The notes beneath the pieces are model-generated. The model did not search any database and was not told the origin of the DNA. It saw only the letters and a program-made list of their open reading frames with translations. DNA of 64,000 bases from positions 1 to 64,000 of the forward strand of contig JAODUP010000940.1 of the NCBI GenBank assembly GCA_025642065.1, given 5' to 3'. Position numbers and translations under genes: made by a program. The stretch comes from Paralvinella palmiformis (Eukaryota; Annelida; Polychaeta; Terebellida; Alvinellidae). Shown here one piece after another: positions 1-12,000 of the stretch. Within the stretch, counting starts at the first letter, position 1; the number at the start of each line of letters is the position of its first letter.

Positions 1-420
1 AATTGACACCATAATTTTTTTTCACTCAAACCAAGGCTGATTCAGTGCGTGGCCATTTTTATAGGCAGACTGTAGTGATTCATTAAGGTTATTATTGATT
101 AAATATTTGTTTAGATGGAAAGCAACTGCCTTTTCTATAACTTTAGATAAAAATGTAAGATTTGAAACAGGTCTGTAATTGTTTAGAATATTACAATCCA
201 TTGTGTGTTTTTTATTAATCGTTTTACAAGGGCAGCTTTCATGGATCTTGGGAAAACACACAGAGATAATAATTTATTAACTATATTTGTAATTGGGTTT
301 ATCAGAACATCCAGACAATCTTTCACAAGCCATGTAGGTACAGGGTCAACTGCACAGAAAGCATTAGATGACTTTTTCAGCAACTGTATATGTAGAGTTA
401 GCAACAAAGTTAGCTTTGTG
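1..420 (-). mobile_element. Decayed non-LTR retrotransposon (LINE) reverse-transcriptase fragment, cut by window edge
   Basis: Read on the minus strand, two frames together give the start of a LINE reverse transcriptase. The upstream frame has DPVPTWLVKDCLDVL and VFPRSMKAALVK. The downstream frame has NNYRPVSNLTFLSKVIEKAV followed by QSAYKNGHA. This order and wording is typical of the Jockey/CR1/L2 group. The two frames join through a frameshift near 190-230, and stops are present, so it is dead. The catalytic part of the RT would lie beyond position 1. A TG microsatellite lies directly upstream of it. Confidence 0.8.
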
Positions 421-427
421 TGCTTTA

Positions 428-471
428 TTTGTGTGTGTGTGTGTGTGTGTATGTGTGTATGTGTGTGTGTG

Positions 472-512
<41 letters not shown>

Positions 513-513
513 A
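428..513. repeat. (TG)n microsatellite
   Basis: Interrupted TG dinucleotide run. Apparent long cysteine/valine ORFs across it are artefacts of the repeat. Confidence 0.95.
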
Positions 514-587
514 GGGTACATAGTAAGAGGCAACAGGCACAGAGCATCAACATATCTAAACCTCCTTCGAAACCTACCTCCATAAAT

Positions 588-1075
588 CTAAATACAACTA
601 TACATACATTAATCTAAATATTAAATGTTCAATACCTCCACATATTAATAAATGTGTGCGTATACCTAAGCATGTGTCTGGTCTACTCATCAGCCTGTGG
701 GAACCAGCTAATTCGCTTTTCGTACGCGACAAATATGTCACGCCCACAGGAAAGCGGCTACATGCAGGCTACGTACAAAAAGCGGAAGCACGTAAAAAAC
801 ATACCATTCGATACCACAGCTCGCAACAAACAACACGTGCGTGTGGTTCAATGGTGACTTGCTACATACATATCATAAACTATTTTGACACCACAGTTTA
901 CATTCAACAGTAATTTTCTGTGGTCCAAAAGAAACCTGTATATAAAGCATTTCGACACCTCAGATGCTGACCTCAGCTTTATTCTGGGTTCGAATAACTG
1001 AATAAATCCTACCTATATGAACCATGTATCAATACACGTCCGACTGGTCTGGCGTCGAAGTTATTCTCTAACCTA
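588..1075 (+). repeat. Interspersed repeat, copy A (second copy at 51847-52272)
   Basis: About 490 bp that match 51847-52272 almost base for base in the same orientation, from CTAAATACAACTATACATAC through TCTGGCGTCGAAGTTATT. It contains a TATATAAAGC box near 940 and a promoter-like GC-richer stretch (700-850), so an LTR or the non-coding part of a larger element is possible, but no coding part or clear terminal repeats are seen. Copy A carries about 50 bp (around 725-775) that copy B lacks. Confidence 0.8.
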
Positions 1076-2210
1076 AGTGAAAATTCAAGCCCTATATATA
1101 GCCTCAGCGTGTTAACAAACATTACAGTTTGTTCATAACAAAGAGAATGTATACTAACTCAGTATGGACTCACTAAAGCGATTAAACTAAAATAAAAACA
1201 AAGTAGCAATACCGCACAATGGATTATTACTGGACTAGAACGAAATATCGTCTCAAACCTGAGTAAATACTATGATTTACTCGAACCTAACAGCTAACCC
1301 TCATACGTTTCCGTTCATCACAAAGGAACGTTCATTCACGCTTAATTTAGCGTCCCTAAGTATATGCAGTTAGGTGTGGTGGGATATAAATTAAAGCGCC
1401 TATCCACTTGATCTATTTGACCCATGGTCGAGAACAGCGGATTTCAGGCAGATCTCCGATACTGCGAATGACACGTCGGGATTATAATAGCTATACATTT
1501 AACAAATTTCCTATATCAGTGTAATCTAATTACTCATAATATGGGAAAAAACTCTGTCCGCAGCTTAATACCCATGGATATGCCTGCTGGAGTAACAAAC
1601 GACTCCAGGAGTATAAATCCATCAAGCAGCATTGTATGAATTAATAGGTCGTTTCGCCTGACCACATAAGAGGACAACAATATAGATTCTACATTATACA
1701 TAACAAAGCTAATAAACTCAAACATGTTGTAATAACGACATAACTGTGTGTGTGTGTGTGTGTGTGTGGTTGAGTTATATATACTTATTAAAGGGACTAT
1801 TATCTACCATAAATGGCAAAAATATCATACGTTCATTTTTTTTAATTATCGCTGTGTGCTTACAGATATACTAATTGTGTGTGTGTGTGTGGGGGGGGGC
1901 GTGCATTAGAGTTTGTTCTATTTGATTTGTCATGAATGAGCTAACCCAACGAAAAAGCTACTGCTAACCAAACAGCCAACCAGCTAACAAACCAGCCAAC
2001 TAACTAACAAACCAGCCAACTAACTAACAAACCATCTGAAATGGAACATCTAAAATTGAGTACTCGTATCCGAGTTTATTGAATCTTTCCACAGAACGTC
2101 AACATTCATGTGTATGTCTCAGATGTGACCAGCGACGACACTAAATAAATCACTAACACCCACTTACTAACACTAACACAACTCCAGTATGATGCGGTGC
2201 AATCGACTCA
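1076..2210. other. AT-rich non-coding stretch with small repeats
   Basis: No gene recognised. It holds TG runs (1746-1768, 1876-1892 followed by a poly-G) and a 20-bp tandem motif of the form AACCAGCCAACTAACTAAC at about 1975-2033. The first part (1076-1500) may be further sequence of the same element as 588-1075, but it has no partner in this window. Confidence 0.6.
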
Positions 2211-2214
2211 AGTG

Positions 2215-2375
2215 GTAGGGTCCTTCCGTGGTCTAACCGGTAACGCGGTTGGTCACATAGCTCAACCACCCGAGTTCAAATATGATTGATGGGTGTTTCG
2301 TCTTTCACTTCGCCTTACAACCTTCGAGGTCGCTCGGCCCATTTAGCTCACCTTGTACACAAAAGTGACCTTAAC
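2215..2375 (+). mobile_element. tRNA-derived SINE, family A, diverged copy
   Basis: A tRNA-like head (CCGTGGTCTAACCGGTAACG as A-box region, GAGTTCAAAT as B-box region) is followed by the family body: GGTGTTTCxTCTTT, GGTCGCTCGGCCCATTTAG and a tail with ACAAAAGTG. The same body recurs at 16.3, 26.3, 29.3, 34.2, 35.6, 47.7, 49.0 and 56.6 kb. Confidence 0.8.
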
Positions 2376-2435
2376 AACGCATATGAGAGACGGTTGTATC
2401 TTGTTGAGAGACTGTTGTATCCTGATGTAGCTACG

Positions 2436-2640
2436 CGCGTTCGATGGCACAGCGATTAGAGCACTGCGCTGAGATTTATTTCCCAATGGAGTCACACTTG
2501 TGTTGGTGGGATTTATTTCGCACGGGGTCACACCTGTGTGTCGTCTCTCCGCCAGACGTTCCAGGTGTGACCAGTCCCGGGGCTCACGGGCCTGTACCAC
2601 TCAACTGAACTCGACTGAATTGGATGTAACTTACCCCAAG
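2436..2640 (+). mobile_element. tRNA-like SINE head, second type
   Basis: GATGGCACAGCGATTAGAGC followed by ACTGCGCTGAG resembles a tRNA D-arm/anticodon region, and the same head occurs at 26215-26290 just in front of a family A body. Probably a dimeric or composite SINE. Not a functional tRNA: no acceptor stem closes. Confidence 0.55.
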
Positions 2641-2992
2641 TCTGGAGATAACACCCTCCGCCAGATGGAGCACCGTATGTGTTATCAGAAAAACAACAAA
2701 CCAGTTGTCTCTCGCATCAAGTACATCTCCTATATCGACCCCCATTCAATATTAAGAATTCTGAGCCGAAAAAAGAAACTGTACGGATTCTAGATTGCTA
2801 ATGATAGATGAGTGAATACTGGATAAAGCCTTGAAAATGCATGCTTTTAGTGGTAAAGAACACTTCCAAGATAAGATAGAATACATGAAACATATATTGT
2901 TGACATGGTATTAATTACTGCTTTTAGTATTTTGTAGAAGTAGATATTTATTATGGCTATATTTCAGATTTCTCTTTTTTATTTTCAGAGGA

Positions 2993-5129
2993 ATGGCTAG
3001 AGGAGGCATTTATTAAGAAATCTCTGACATCACAAGATGTGAATTTTGTCTTGAACCATTAGAAGACCGAAGATCAAGAATGCTAAGTTGTTTACATGTC
3101 TTCTGTGAAGATTGTTTACATCATCATCTAGATGATGTATAAGTTAAAAACCCTAAAATCCAAATCATTGTCCCATTTGTACACAGACAACAGAAGTACC
3201 TGGAGGCTCATCTGCCTGTTTAGCTTTATTTTTTTATTTGTCAATAGTTCAAAATATTAGAAAAGAACTTGAAGAAATACCTAAATTATGTAAGTTATAT
3301 AGAAGAGAAAAGCTGATGTTTCAGTTTACTGTTTCGGATGCCATTCTAGACATTGTCAGGATTATCATGTGAAACATGATGCCCTTTATCTAGATCATAC
3401 TCAGATTCCACAAAGTCTATGACTTGACTTATGACGTGTACTAAGCCCATATGTTCTCGGTGTCATAGAGGGAGACACTCTATGACTTGACTTATGATAA
3501 CAAAAAAACACAGATTGAGTTAAAGGAAATTCTGTTATTTTGTCTACAATCAGGAGACAAAACATTGGAAAATTTTGTAAATTTCCAAACAAAAGTCATA
3601 AATGACACAAAACAAGTCATGACAGAGATGACTCATCATCGAGATTGTCTCATCAAAGAGATCAATGACCAATATGATAATTTATGTCTCAAATTACAAC
3701 AAAAAGAAGGCAAAATAAATCTTGAATTATCCAGATCCAAACAACTCACCCAAGATTTTAGAACATCTATTGACAAATTGATAACAAAGGTAGATAACTG
3801 GCTGGAGCCTGTGATGGGTATACCTGGATTAAAGATTGAGGATACAGCTAACCTGATAACAGATGTCAAAAAACAAATACCGTCTTTTGATATCAATGTC
3901 AAACCAAAAACAAATCAAGTTTATTATTGGTGATGATCAGATAAAATTGGCAGAGATAGTTGAAGAAGGTACTTTATTTTTGTTATTGTATCATGTTATA
4001 CCTTTGATTATCAATATTAGATATTATTAATGATAGTTATTTTAATTTCTACACCAATTATATAATTATTTTATTATTTATTTCAGCAATAAAGTCTCCT
4101 GTTGTATCCATGTCCTCCAGACTATTTGAAGATCTCCTGACAGAAGCTGTCCAAAGTCTAGGTTTGTGGATATTTATTGTTTGTTTGCGCATCACATGAC
4201 ATATAATCATTATCTCTTTTAATCTGTTAAATGTAAGATGAAATAATTGGTTTATTGTTTTAATTTTTCTCATAGTCTAGTATCTTTTTTGACTGATTTA
4301 AGTGATAATTTCTCTTGACAATAGTCAGTTATAGTTTAATTATTAATTTTATCAACTTTATATCATGAAACGTTAATGATACATCAAATATATTTATATA
4401 TTAATATTCATATTACCGATACCATATCTGTTATTGATGATCCGACATTGTTGTGTCAGATAAAGACAGGAAAATGGGCCTATGACATAGAGTATCTAGA
4501 TAATGGACAACTTGTTGTCTCTGTGTGGGGTGGTCTTGAGATATATGATGATAATGGTCAGAAGATAGATCATTATCTATCTCATAACTGTAAACCTGTT
4601 GATGATGGAGGACTGTGGGGTGTTCTGTGGGAAGGAATGTGGGTAACATTGTGGTGACAGAGTACAATGAACCAGGTTATCCACATGTTTATGATACAGC
4701 TGGTGACAGCTGGAGATATAACAGGTGTCATATATGTCAGAAGCCATCATATGTAGTAACTAGTGATAAATGCTATATTGTTTCTAGCGATGAGTTATGG
4801 CCTATAGATACGTCGTGTGATGACTGGCTGTATGACGTGTATGTTTCGAGAATAATGTTGTTGTTTATGATAAAAATGGTAAACTAATATCATTATTATC
4901 ATCAACAGATAGAGAGATAGAGCCAACAAGTATATTTGTTGATAAAAATAAACAAATCTTTGTTTATTTTTATAAAAATAATAATATTTTATTATTTGAT
5001 AAAAAAATTCATTTTGTTAAAAGTCTTTTAGATTTAGTTTATCAACCGTGGAAAATATGTTTATTTAAAAATGAGAGACTATCAGTGTCAGATTATGATA
5101 ATGATGAGATGTATATATATAAATTATAG
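2993..5129 (+). pseudogene. TRIM-like protein pseudogene (RING, B-box, coiled coil, beta-propeller-like C-terminus)
   Basis: Several frames together read as a tripartite-motif protein. From ATG 2993, MARGG leads to CEFCLEPLEDR, then CLHVFCEDC and, after a stop and a frame change, CPICTQTTE. This is a RING finger (C-x2-C, C-x-H, C-x2-C, C-x2-C). A degenerate B-box (CFGCHSRHCQDYH) follows at about 3325-3385. A charged coiled coil of roughly 145 residues is at 3487-3933. A small exon-like piece (4087-4161, AG before and GT after) encodes SPVVSMSSRLFEDLL. The rest (4400-5129) encodes strand-rich propeller-like repeats such as YLDNGQLVVSVWGG and VVVYDKNGKLISL, ending in TAG. Lesions: TAA seven codons after the ATG, TAA after LDDV, and frameshifts near 3160, 3920, 4640 and 4850. 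A direct repeat TCTATGACTTGACTTATGA (3417 and 3479) marks an internal duplication. TRIM families are strongly expanded in molluscs, so a dead paralogue is expected. Confidence 0.75.
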
Positions 5130-5284
5130 ATATGATTATTGTTTATAATATTGTTTATGATTAATAACATAATTATTATAATAAATCATAATTTATATCT
5201 ATTATAACTTTTGTATTATTATGTTATCGTCTGATGTACGAATGATATAATTATCACACATACTGGAACGTGTAGAGATGTAAC

Positions 5285-5885
5285 AGGCCCAATAATATAA
5301 CCACGTACACAATAACAGTCCCAATAATATAACCACGTACACAATAACAGTCCCAATAATACAACCTCATACAACATAACAGTCCCAATAATACAACCTC
5401 ATACAACATAACAGTCCCAATAATATAACCACGTACACAATAACAGTCCCAATAATATAACCACGTACACAATAACAGTCCCAATAATATAACCACGTAT
5501 TATAAAACAGTCACAATAATATAACCACGTACACAATAACAGTCCCAATAATATAACCACGTACACAATAACAGTCCCAATAATATAACCACGTACACAA
5601 TAACAGTCCCAATAATATAACCACGTACACAATAACAGTCCCAATAATACAACCTCATACAACATAACAGTCCCAATAATATAACCATGTACACAATACC
5701 AGTCCCAATAATATAACCATGTACACAATACCAGTCCCAATAATATAACCACGTATTATATAACAGTCACAATAATATAACCACGTATTATATAACAGTC
5801 ACAAGTCCCAATAATATAACCACGTATTATATAACAGTCCCAATAGTATAACCACGTATTATATAACAGTCACAATAATACGTTA
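5285..5885. repeat. 32-bp minisatellite
   Basis: About 18 units of a 32-bp motif built from GTCCCAATAATATAACCACG plus ACACAATAACA, with variants carrying CTCATACAAC or TATTATATAAC. Minus-strand ORFs across it (YIIGTVIVYVV repeats) are repeat artefacts. Confidence 0.95.
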
Positions 5886-6674
5886 AAACTATATACACAT
5901 ACGTTGTTGTGTAAACATAAAATGGAATATCCCAGACTTTTTTGTTGTGTTGTGTGCCATATTTCTATATTTTGTACATTGTATGCTTGTTTTCTGGATA
6001 AATTTCTTCTAGTCTATTCGGTTCTATTTGTTATTGTATTCCATGCATGTAATATCATGTTACGTGTCAATCAATCTATTTAAATCCGACGAAGCTAGAA
6101 TCAGAGGACACACACACACACACACACATCGTGTTCCTAATAGCTGTATTTGATTCCGATACTTCTGGTCATAAAGGGAAGATCATATAAAGATCATTAT
6201 ATTTTTTTCAGTTCCTATCTCACGGTGGCTAAATCTTTTACTATCTAGGTATTGGTGTGCTACATGAAGCCGAGAAATATGAAAAGTTGCCATGATCAAT
6301 GAAGACGTTAACCAATCCTCTAAAATTGAGGAAATTATAGTAATTTAGCACCATACTGGCTCCATAAATTAATTAAAATACATCCATCTAAAACAACTTG
6401 CATCTTAGTACTTGATTAATAATAGCTGTTTGAGTACATATAGCAGAATCAGAGTTGGATTATGAGAAGGATATGGGAGATTGCATGTATGCCGGTTGCA
6501 TACTGATAATAAGTGTTATCAATTTAACAATACCCATTGAAGACTTCATATATTCATCATAAAAGTAAGCTGTTTATAATCTCAGATAATAACCAATAAA
6601 ATCTGTAATATACGTAGAATTCTTCAAAATTGATTTATAACTAAATAATTCTATCATATAACATTTATTTATCT

Positions 6675-6718
<44 letters not shown>

Positions 6719-6938
6719 GATTGTGCACAGGAGTATTATAGAAAGATTCTGAAAAATGTAAGTTCATAATATTAAATATTAAGACAACTATATATAGCCT
6801 TTATGTATTCAAATATTTAATTTAGATTTATCATCATTCAAATTTAGGACATTTTTAGTCATCAGCAATACAATGTACTAAGTTCTCCAAGGTAAAAGAT
6901 GTTGATACATTGTCAGGATCCATGCAGTCATATATACA
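5886..6938. other. AT-rich intergenic stretch
   Basis: No gene or conserved motif seen. Contains short (AC)n at 6111-6128 and (AT)n at 6678-6714. Confidence 0.6.
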
Positions 6939-7653
6939 ATAGACCTTGCCAACTAATTTTCGCGGGCTTTTACACTTCGGGTCACCGCCGGGTACACTCC
7001 AGAACAGGGGAGGTGGAGTTTCATGGTTTTCAATGTAGGCCAGATTCTTGTTCTGAACATCTCGGTTTGAACAACGTACTGCATAATACAATTGGAATTC
7101 AGATAGTGATAAATTAGTTTCTCGTTATTCAGCATATTCCATTAAATGGTGTTATTGTCAACAAAGTGAAAACATGAGAGTAAATATTTCTTTAGCGAAG
7201 TCCGCTAGTATCAGTTACCGCTTGAAAATTGAAATGGCGACAGACGGGGTTTATTTACATTTTAAAATCAACTCATGGTTCGCGTTAATTCGCAAGAAAT
7301 AATATCCAAATGCAATATATTAATGTCGGATTATTACTCTATCAATCAATACTTTTGTGTAACACAATATGTCTCCGATTTGATGAGTATTTTCGATCCA
7401 AATAGCACACCCGTTTATTTATTAGAATTATGCCATCTATGCTGGCGCATTATCACTGACGTACGCATGCGCCATGGGTCTGCTGCTAGACGATGGCGAA
7501 CGTTATTCAAGGAAAATGACCACAGATAAAACAAATTATTGAAGCTATCTCTGAATTGTCCTGGTAAACTGATAATATTACAACTGCCATGTCCATTTTC
7601 GATATTATTATAAATGGCCAAAGATGTCAGTAGCTTAATTGGCAAAGTCTGTT
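6939..7653. mobile_element. Non-autonomous TIR DNA transposon, copy A (related to 39474-40417)
   Basis: Starts ATAGACCTTGCCAACTAATT and ends in TTAATTGGCAAAGTCTGTTT, the degraded inverse of the start. The interior (AACATCTCGGTTTGAACAAC, TCCGATTTGATGAGTATTTT and so on) is nearly identical to 39.5-40.1 kb. It has about 59 bp near 6966-7024 that the other copy lacks, and lacks about 240 bp near its right end. Apparent ORFs have no recognisable domain. Confidence 0.8.
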
Positions 7654-9044
7654 TGTGTGTTCTCAGCGAGTAAATGTGGGTAAATTGTGAAAATCAAATG
7701 TCTGAGAACTGAACATTGAGCTACCAGAAAACAGATACACGCCAACAGACATAACATTTTGGAGAAACACTCTTTTGGAATGCTATTTTAAAATCATTGA
7801 AACAGTTACCCAACAAACAAAGCACATCTTCCAAACGGTGGAAAAACATATATTATGGTCAACTTCATCAAAGGCCTTAAACATCTAGATAAACCAGTAC
7901 ATTGGTTTGTTTTGATCAACTGAAATCATAACATAATCTGTCGTTCGAAACAAGCCTACTTCAGTGTTGTAAATAACTTCACGTCCAGACTGTCCTGATT
8001 TAATAAGATCAAAGAAACAGTTGTTTAGACGAATAACAAATGCACTTAATTATTGTGCCAAAACAAAGTCACGTTTATGAGATTAATTTGTATAAGGTAT
8101 ATAAGCCTCTAAAGAATCGCCTTAATTGATAATATGACTCCCACAGTAAACATCTTCATATTCCGTACTGATTCTGATTCATCCATCTGTATTCTGTTTA
8201 CTGTACTACATTGGTTCCGTCAAATTGTGCAACATGAAGAAATTGATATAGGATGTATGATTATTAATGAACTCAGATACTCATTCTACTCCATTTGTCC
8301 AAGTCGTCAGTTTGGTACAGTTCCCCAGAAGCGACGTATAATTGAAATGTGTTGATGCCAGACAGCACATCATGCCCCTTTAGCAACTTTCGCTAAGCTA
8401 AATTTGGTACTATTATATACATATATACGCCACATCATCCAATATCGTGTACAGTTCTTAGGGAATTTCGAGTTAATCGAAAATTACCCGATGAACTATT
8501 TCTAATTTTATGTCATATATACGTTGATAACGAACAAAGAAAGTTTGTTCAACTATTTTCCTATGAACAAGTCTTTGATACACTGTGCGTGATTCTAGTG
8601 CTGATACTTCAGAACCCCTACAAGTATGGTGCATCAGCGGTTTTCCACGATTTAACTTGATTAATTATTATATTGTCCGGCCAGGCAAAATGACGGGGAA
8701 AATGTGGACTTATGACACGTCCATAATACATCTTCCAATATGGCGGACAAATTGACAGGCCACTCCGCTACACGTGACAATTTAAGTCTAGTTTACTTTT
8801 GCGGCTTTACCAAACATGAAGACTTGGCCCGCGAGACCATTACTGGTGAAGATATTACGTAGAATGTTTTTACTACACGCTGTGTTGACAAAAGAATAAT
8901 CCATCAATCAGAAAAAAAAGGTATGTGGTGGCTCCATCTAACGAACTAAAAAGCAATGGCGATGTCAGTTGATGTGTCCTTATATACTTTGATAGACGCG
9001 GACTTGTTGTTTAATGACTAATTATCAAAAGTTCTATATTCATT
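7654..9044 (+). other. Upstream region of LNPK (probable promoter and 5'UTR)
   Basis: No repeat or ORF of note. ATGGCGG-type motifs (about 8740-8747) and moderately GC-rich sequence at 8690-8850 suggest a TATA-less housekeeping promoter, but the start site cannot be placed. A good splice donor (AAAAGGTATGT) at 8917-8926 could end a 5'UTR exon. Confidence 0.35.
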
Positions 9045-12000
9045 ATGGGGGCATTCCTAACAAGCAGAAAGGTAACATAATGATATATTATCAGTTATTG
9101 ACTTTTATATAGTTTTATTAAATATGTTTTGGTATGAACCTGAGCGATAATCGGGTTATATTATGATAATTTTAATAGTATAAATAAAGCTCCCCCCCTT
9201 TAAGTTTATTGGCTTTAAGCTTTAATGAGTTTGTCATTTAATTGTTAAATAAAATTTCCTGTTCACACAATCATAATTATCATGTCAATGACAATCATAA
9301 AAATGATGATTTACAACTCTATGACAAGTTAACATAGACATAAATAGTCATAATACATGCTAAGAAATTATTAGTATGTACTAATAATGTATCTGTCAAT
9401 CATATGTACTTGTAAATTGTTATCAAGCTCCGTTTTTTTTTCAATTTTATATTCTGATCATAATTCTGACAGGTGTACTGGACTAATTCCCCATACAAGA
9501 CCTACCCCCTTCTGTTGTCTTACCTATGTTGTCTTATTATAACCATATTACACGTGTGTATTTCTAGCAAGATATTGTCCCTGTTGTCTTACCTATGTTG
9601 TCTTATTGTAATGCCTATGAATTTGTATATTGCAAAATCTCTACATTATTGATAATACAAATTGACTACTGAATAGCATATAGTTAAATTTATCTCCATG
9701 TTGTAGATCAGTGTCTAAAGCATGTAAAGGACTGTTACAATTAAGCAATGACAAATTCCCATTTTTTTAGCCAATCTGGTAGCTCCTCAATACAGAGGCA
9801 ATGATTTATGTGTTGAGGAAACAGACAAGGCCATGAAACATATACTGAAAAACTATCCTCATCTGATGGCCAGCATAGTAAACTATAATGCAAAGATAGG
9901 TCCATTCCACCAGTACATGTTTGTATCACAAATAATGAATTCAGTTAGTCTCATTGCCTGGTGGCATTCACGATCAGAGCGACTGACTGACAGACTCCTC
10001 ACACTTATAGATCAATTGTTTAGTGTCACTTCATCCATCGCTGGGGTTGAGAGAGTATTTTCCACATTCTGACTATTTCATTCAAAACTTCGAAATCACC
10101 TAGAAATGGAAAAAACTGGCAAGTTGCTAAACAAGAAATAAAAATGATCTTTGTCTGGTAAAATAAAGTGATTAATTTTATGTATCTGTTATAGTGTATA
10201 TAATGTAGAACTTGAATAAATGTATCCTTATATATATCATGACTATTTAATATTTTATAACTGCACAATACAAACATATATAAGCGTTTTAAATGATTTT
10301 ATGGATTGTGAAGAAATAAAATGATTTAAATTTAAAAAATCTGATTTAAATCAAATAAATAAACAAAATCCGATTTAAAAAATAAATTAATGATTTTGAT
10401 CAACCGGACTTCAACTGGAGTACATTTATTGCAACGTATCGTTATTTGTGTACATTATATTGATTTGAAATGTATACAATACACTTTGTTTTATTTGATA
10501 ATGATGAAACATGTCTGAAGATTAGTTTTAACCTTGTTTAGCCCAGATTTGAGCTTTAGGTAGCACAACCAAGGCTAAACCCAGGGATCGGTTAAACCAG
10601 GCAATTTTTGTCTCTCCAGCGTAGACGTTTACAGGCAGTATCAGACTTACATGACTGATCTATTTGGGTAAATTAACCATCAATTCAATTTTGAAATTGA
10701 TGGCAAAAAATAAATAAATCCACAGATATTTCTTCCATGACAATCCTGCTTGGAATATAAACTATTCGGAGTAGGTATTCCATGTAGGTACTCGGGGTAC
10801 CTACTCTATTTGGAATTGTCAGAATGGAATCGACTCCATGTCTGATCCAATTAAACTATATTTCCACATATATGAGACAGTAATCCCAAAAATCATATTC
10901 TCGATATTTAGCAAATCATCTTATTTTGAGGCGGGGTGGGAATTATAATTTCTCTGTGTTTGTTTGGTATTAGGTATGTACATCTGACACATGAGATGAG
11001 TTTGTTTGTTTGCTGAATATGTCACATGAGATGAGTTTGTTTGTTTGCTGAATGTCACACATCAGATAAGTTTGTTTGTTTGTTGAATGGGCCCTGGAAT
11101 TGTTGTTGGTTTTTGATCATGAACAAAACTTATTTATTGTAAATATAATGTTATGTTATAGTTTTTCAATATATTATTAACCAATAGTGGATATTTAAGC
11201 AAACCGTCATCATTATGTCATGTTGTGACAAATATAGATATAATTACTGAATATGTCTATTCATTTGTTCCAATAAGCTTATTAATGAATCACATATGAT
11301 AAGAAGTTGTTAATTTTTTTTTGGAGTACTGTTTCTGGATGAAACTTGTATAAGCATGGAACCCTGCTGAAGTTATGTTTTTATTTCACAGGACAAGCGT
11401 TTAACAGAAGACCTTCTGAAAGATTTGCAGTCTGTGAGTGTTACCATAGAACTTATTATATTAAGCTCAACAAGTGTTTGCATATTGCACAATATGTAAT
11501 GATCTTTTCTTCTGATGCTCTGAACATAAATACGGGATAATCCTGATTCTTTATATTATATTTGGTTGTGTTGTAATGTTCTTGGCAAATAAGAATATTT
11601 ACCTGGAAAATACTAGTATTTACCCCCAAAATACTACTATTTACCCCTTAAATACTAGTATTTATATGAAAATATTGGGGGGGGGGAAACAGGAATTAAA
11701 ATGAACAGTCTGAAAAATGTTCCCATGTTGCAACAACTTACATACTAATGAGTAATGTACTTAATTACAAACAATAGTTTCAGTCAGCCTCGGAGACTTG
11801 TTACGTTAGACTTAGCCTAACAATTGTTATCCCTTCCTCAAATATTGGCTTCATCAAAAACAATCTCCATACTTTGTGCTAATCTGATGTCTACATTAAA
11901 AATGGACCAGTAATGTATATCTATAATAATAATTGCCAAAATGGCAGTTATTTTAAGTGGTTTACTTACCGTATCTCAAATGAGGGAGATGCATATGTTC

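Noticed and set aside
183..585. ORFs with runs of Thr-His or Cys-Val
   Set aside because: TG microsatellite translations; only the ends of the minus-strand frame are LINE sequence.
5254..5752. Membrane-like repeated ORF (YIIGTVIVYVVILLGLL)
   Set aside because: Translation of the 32-bp minisatellite; period is not a codon multiple and three frames are open.
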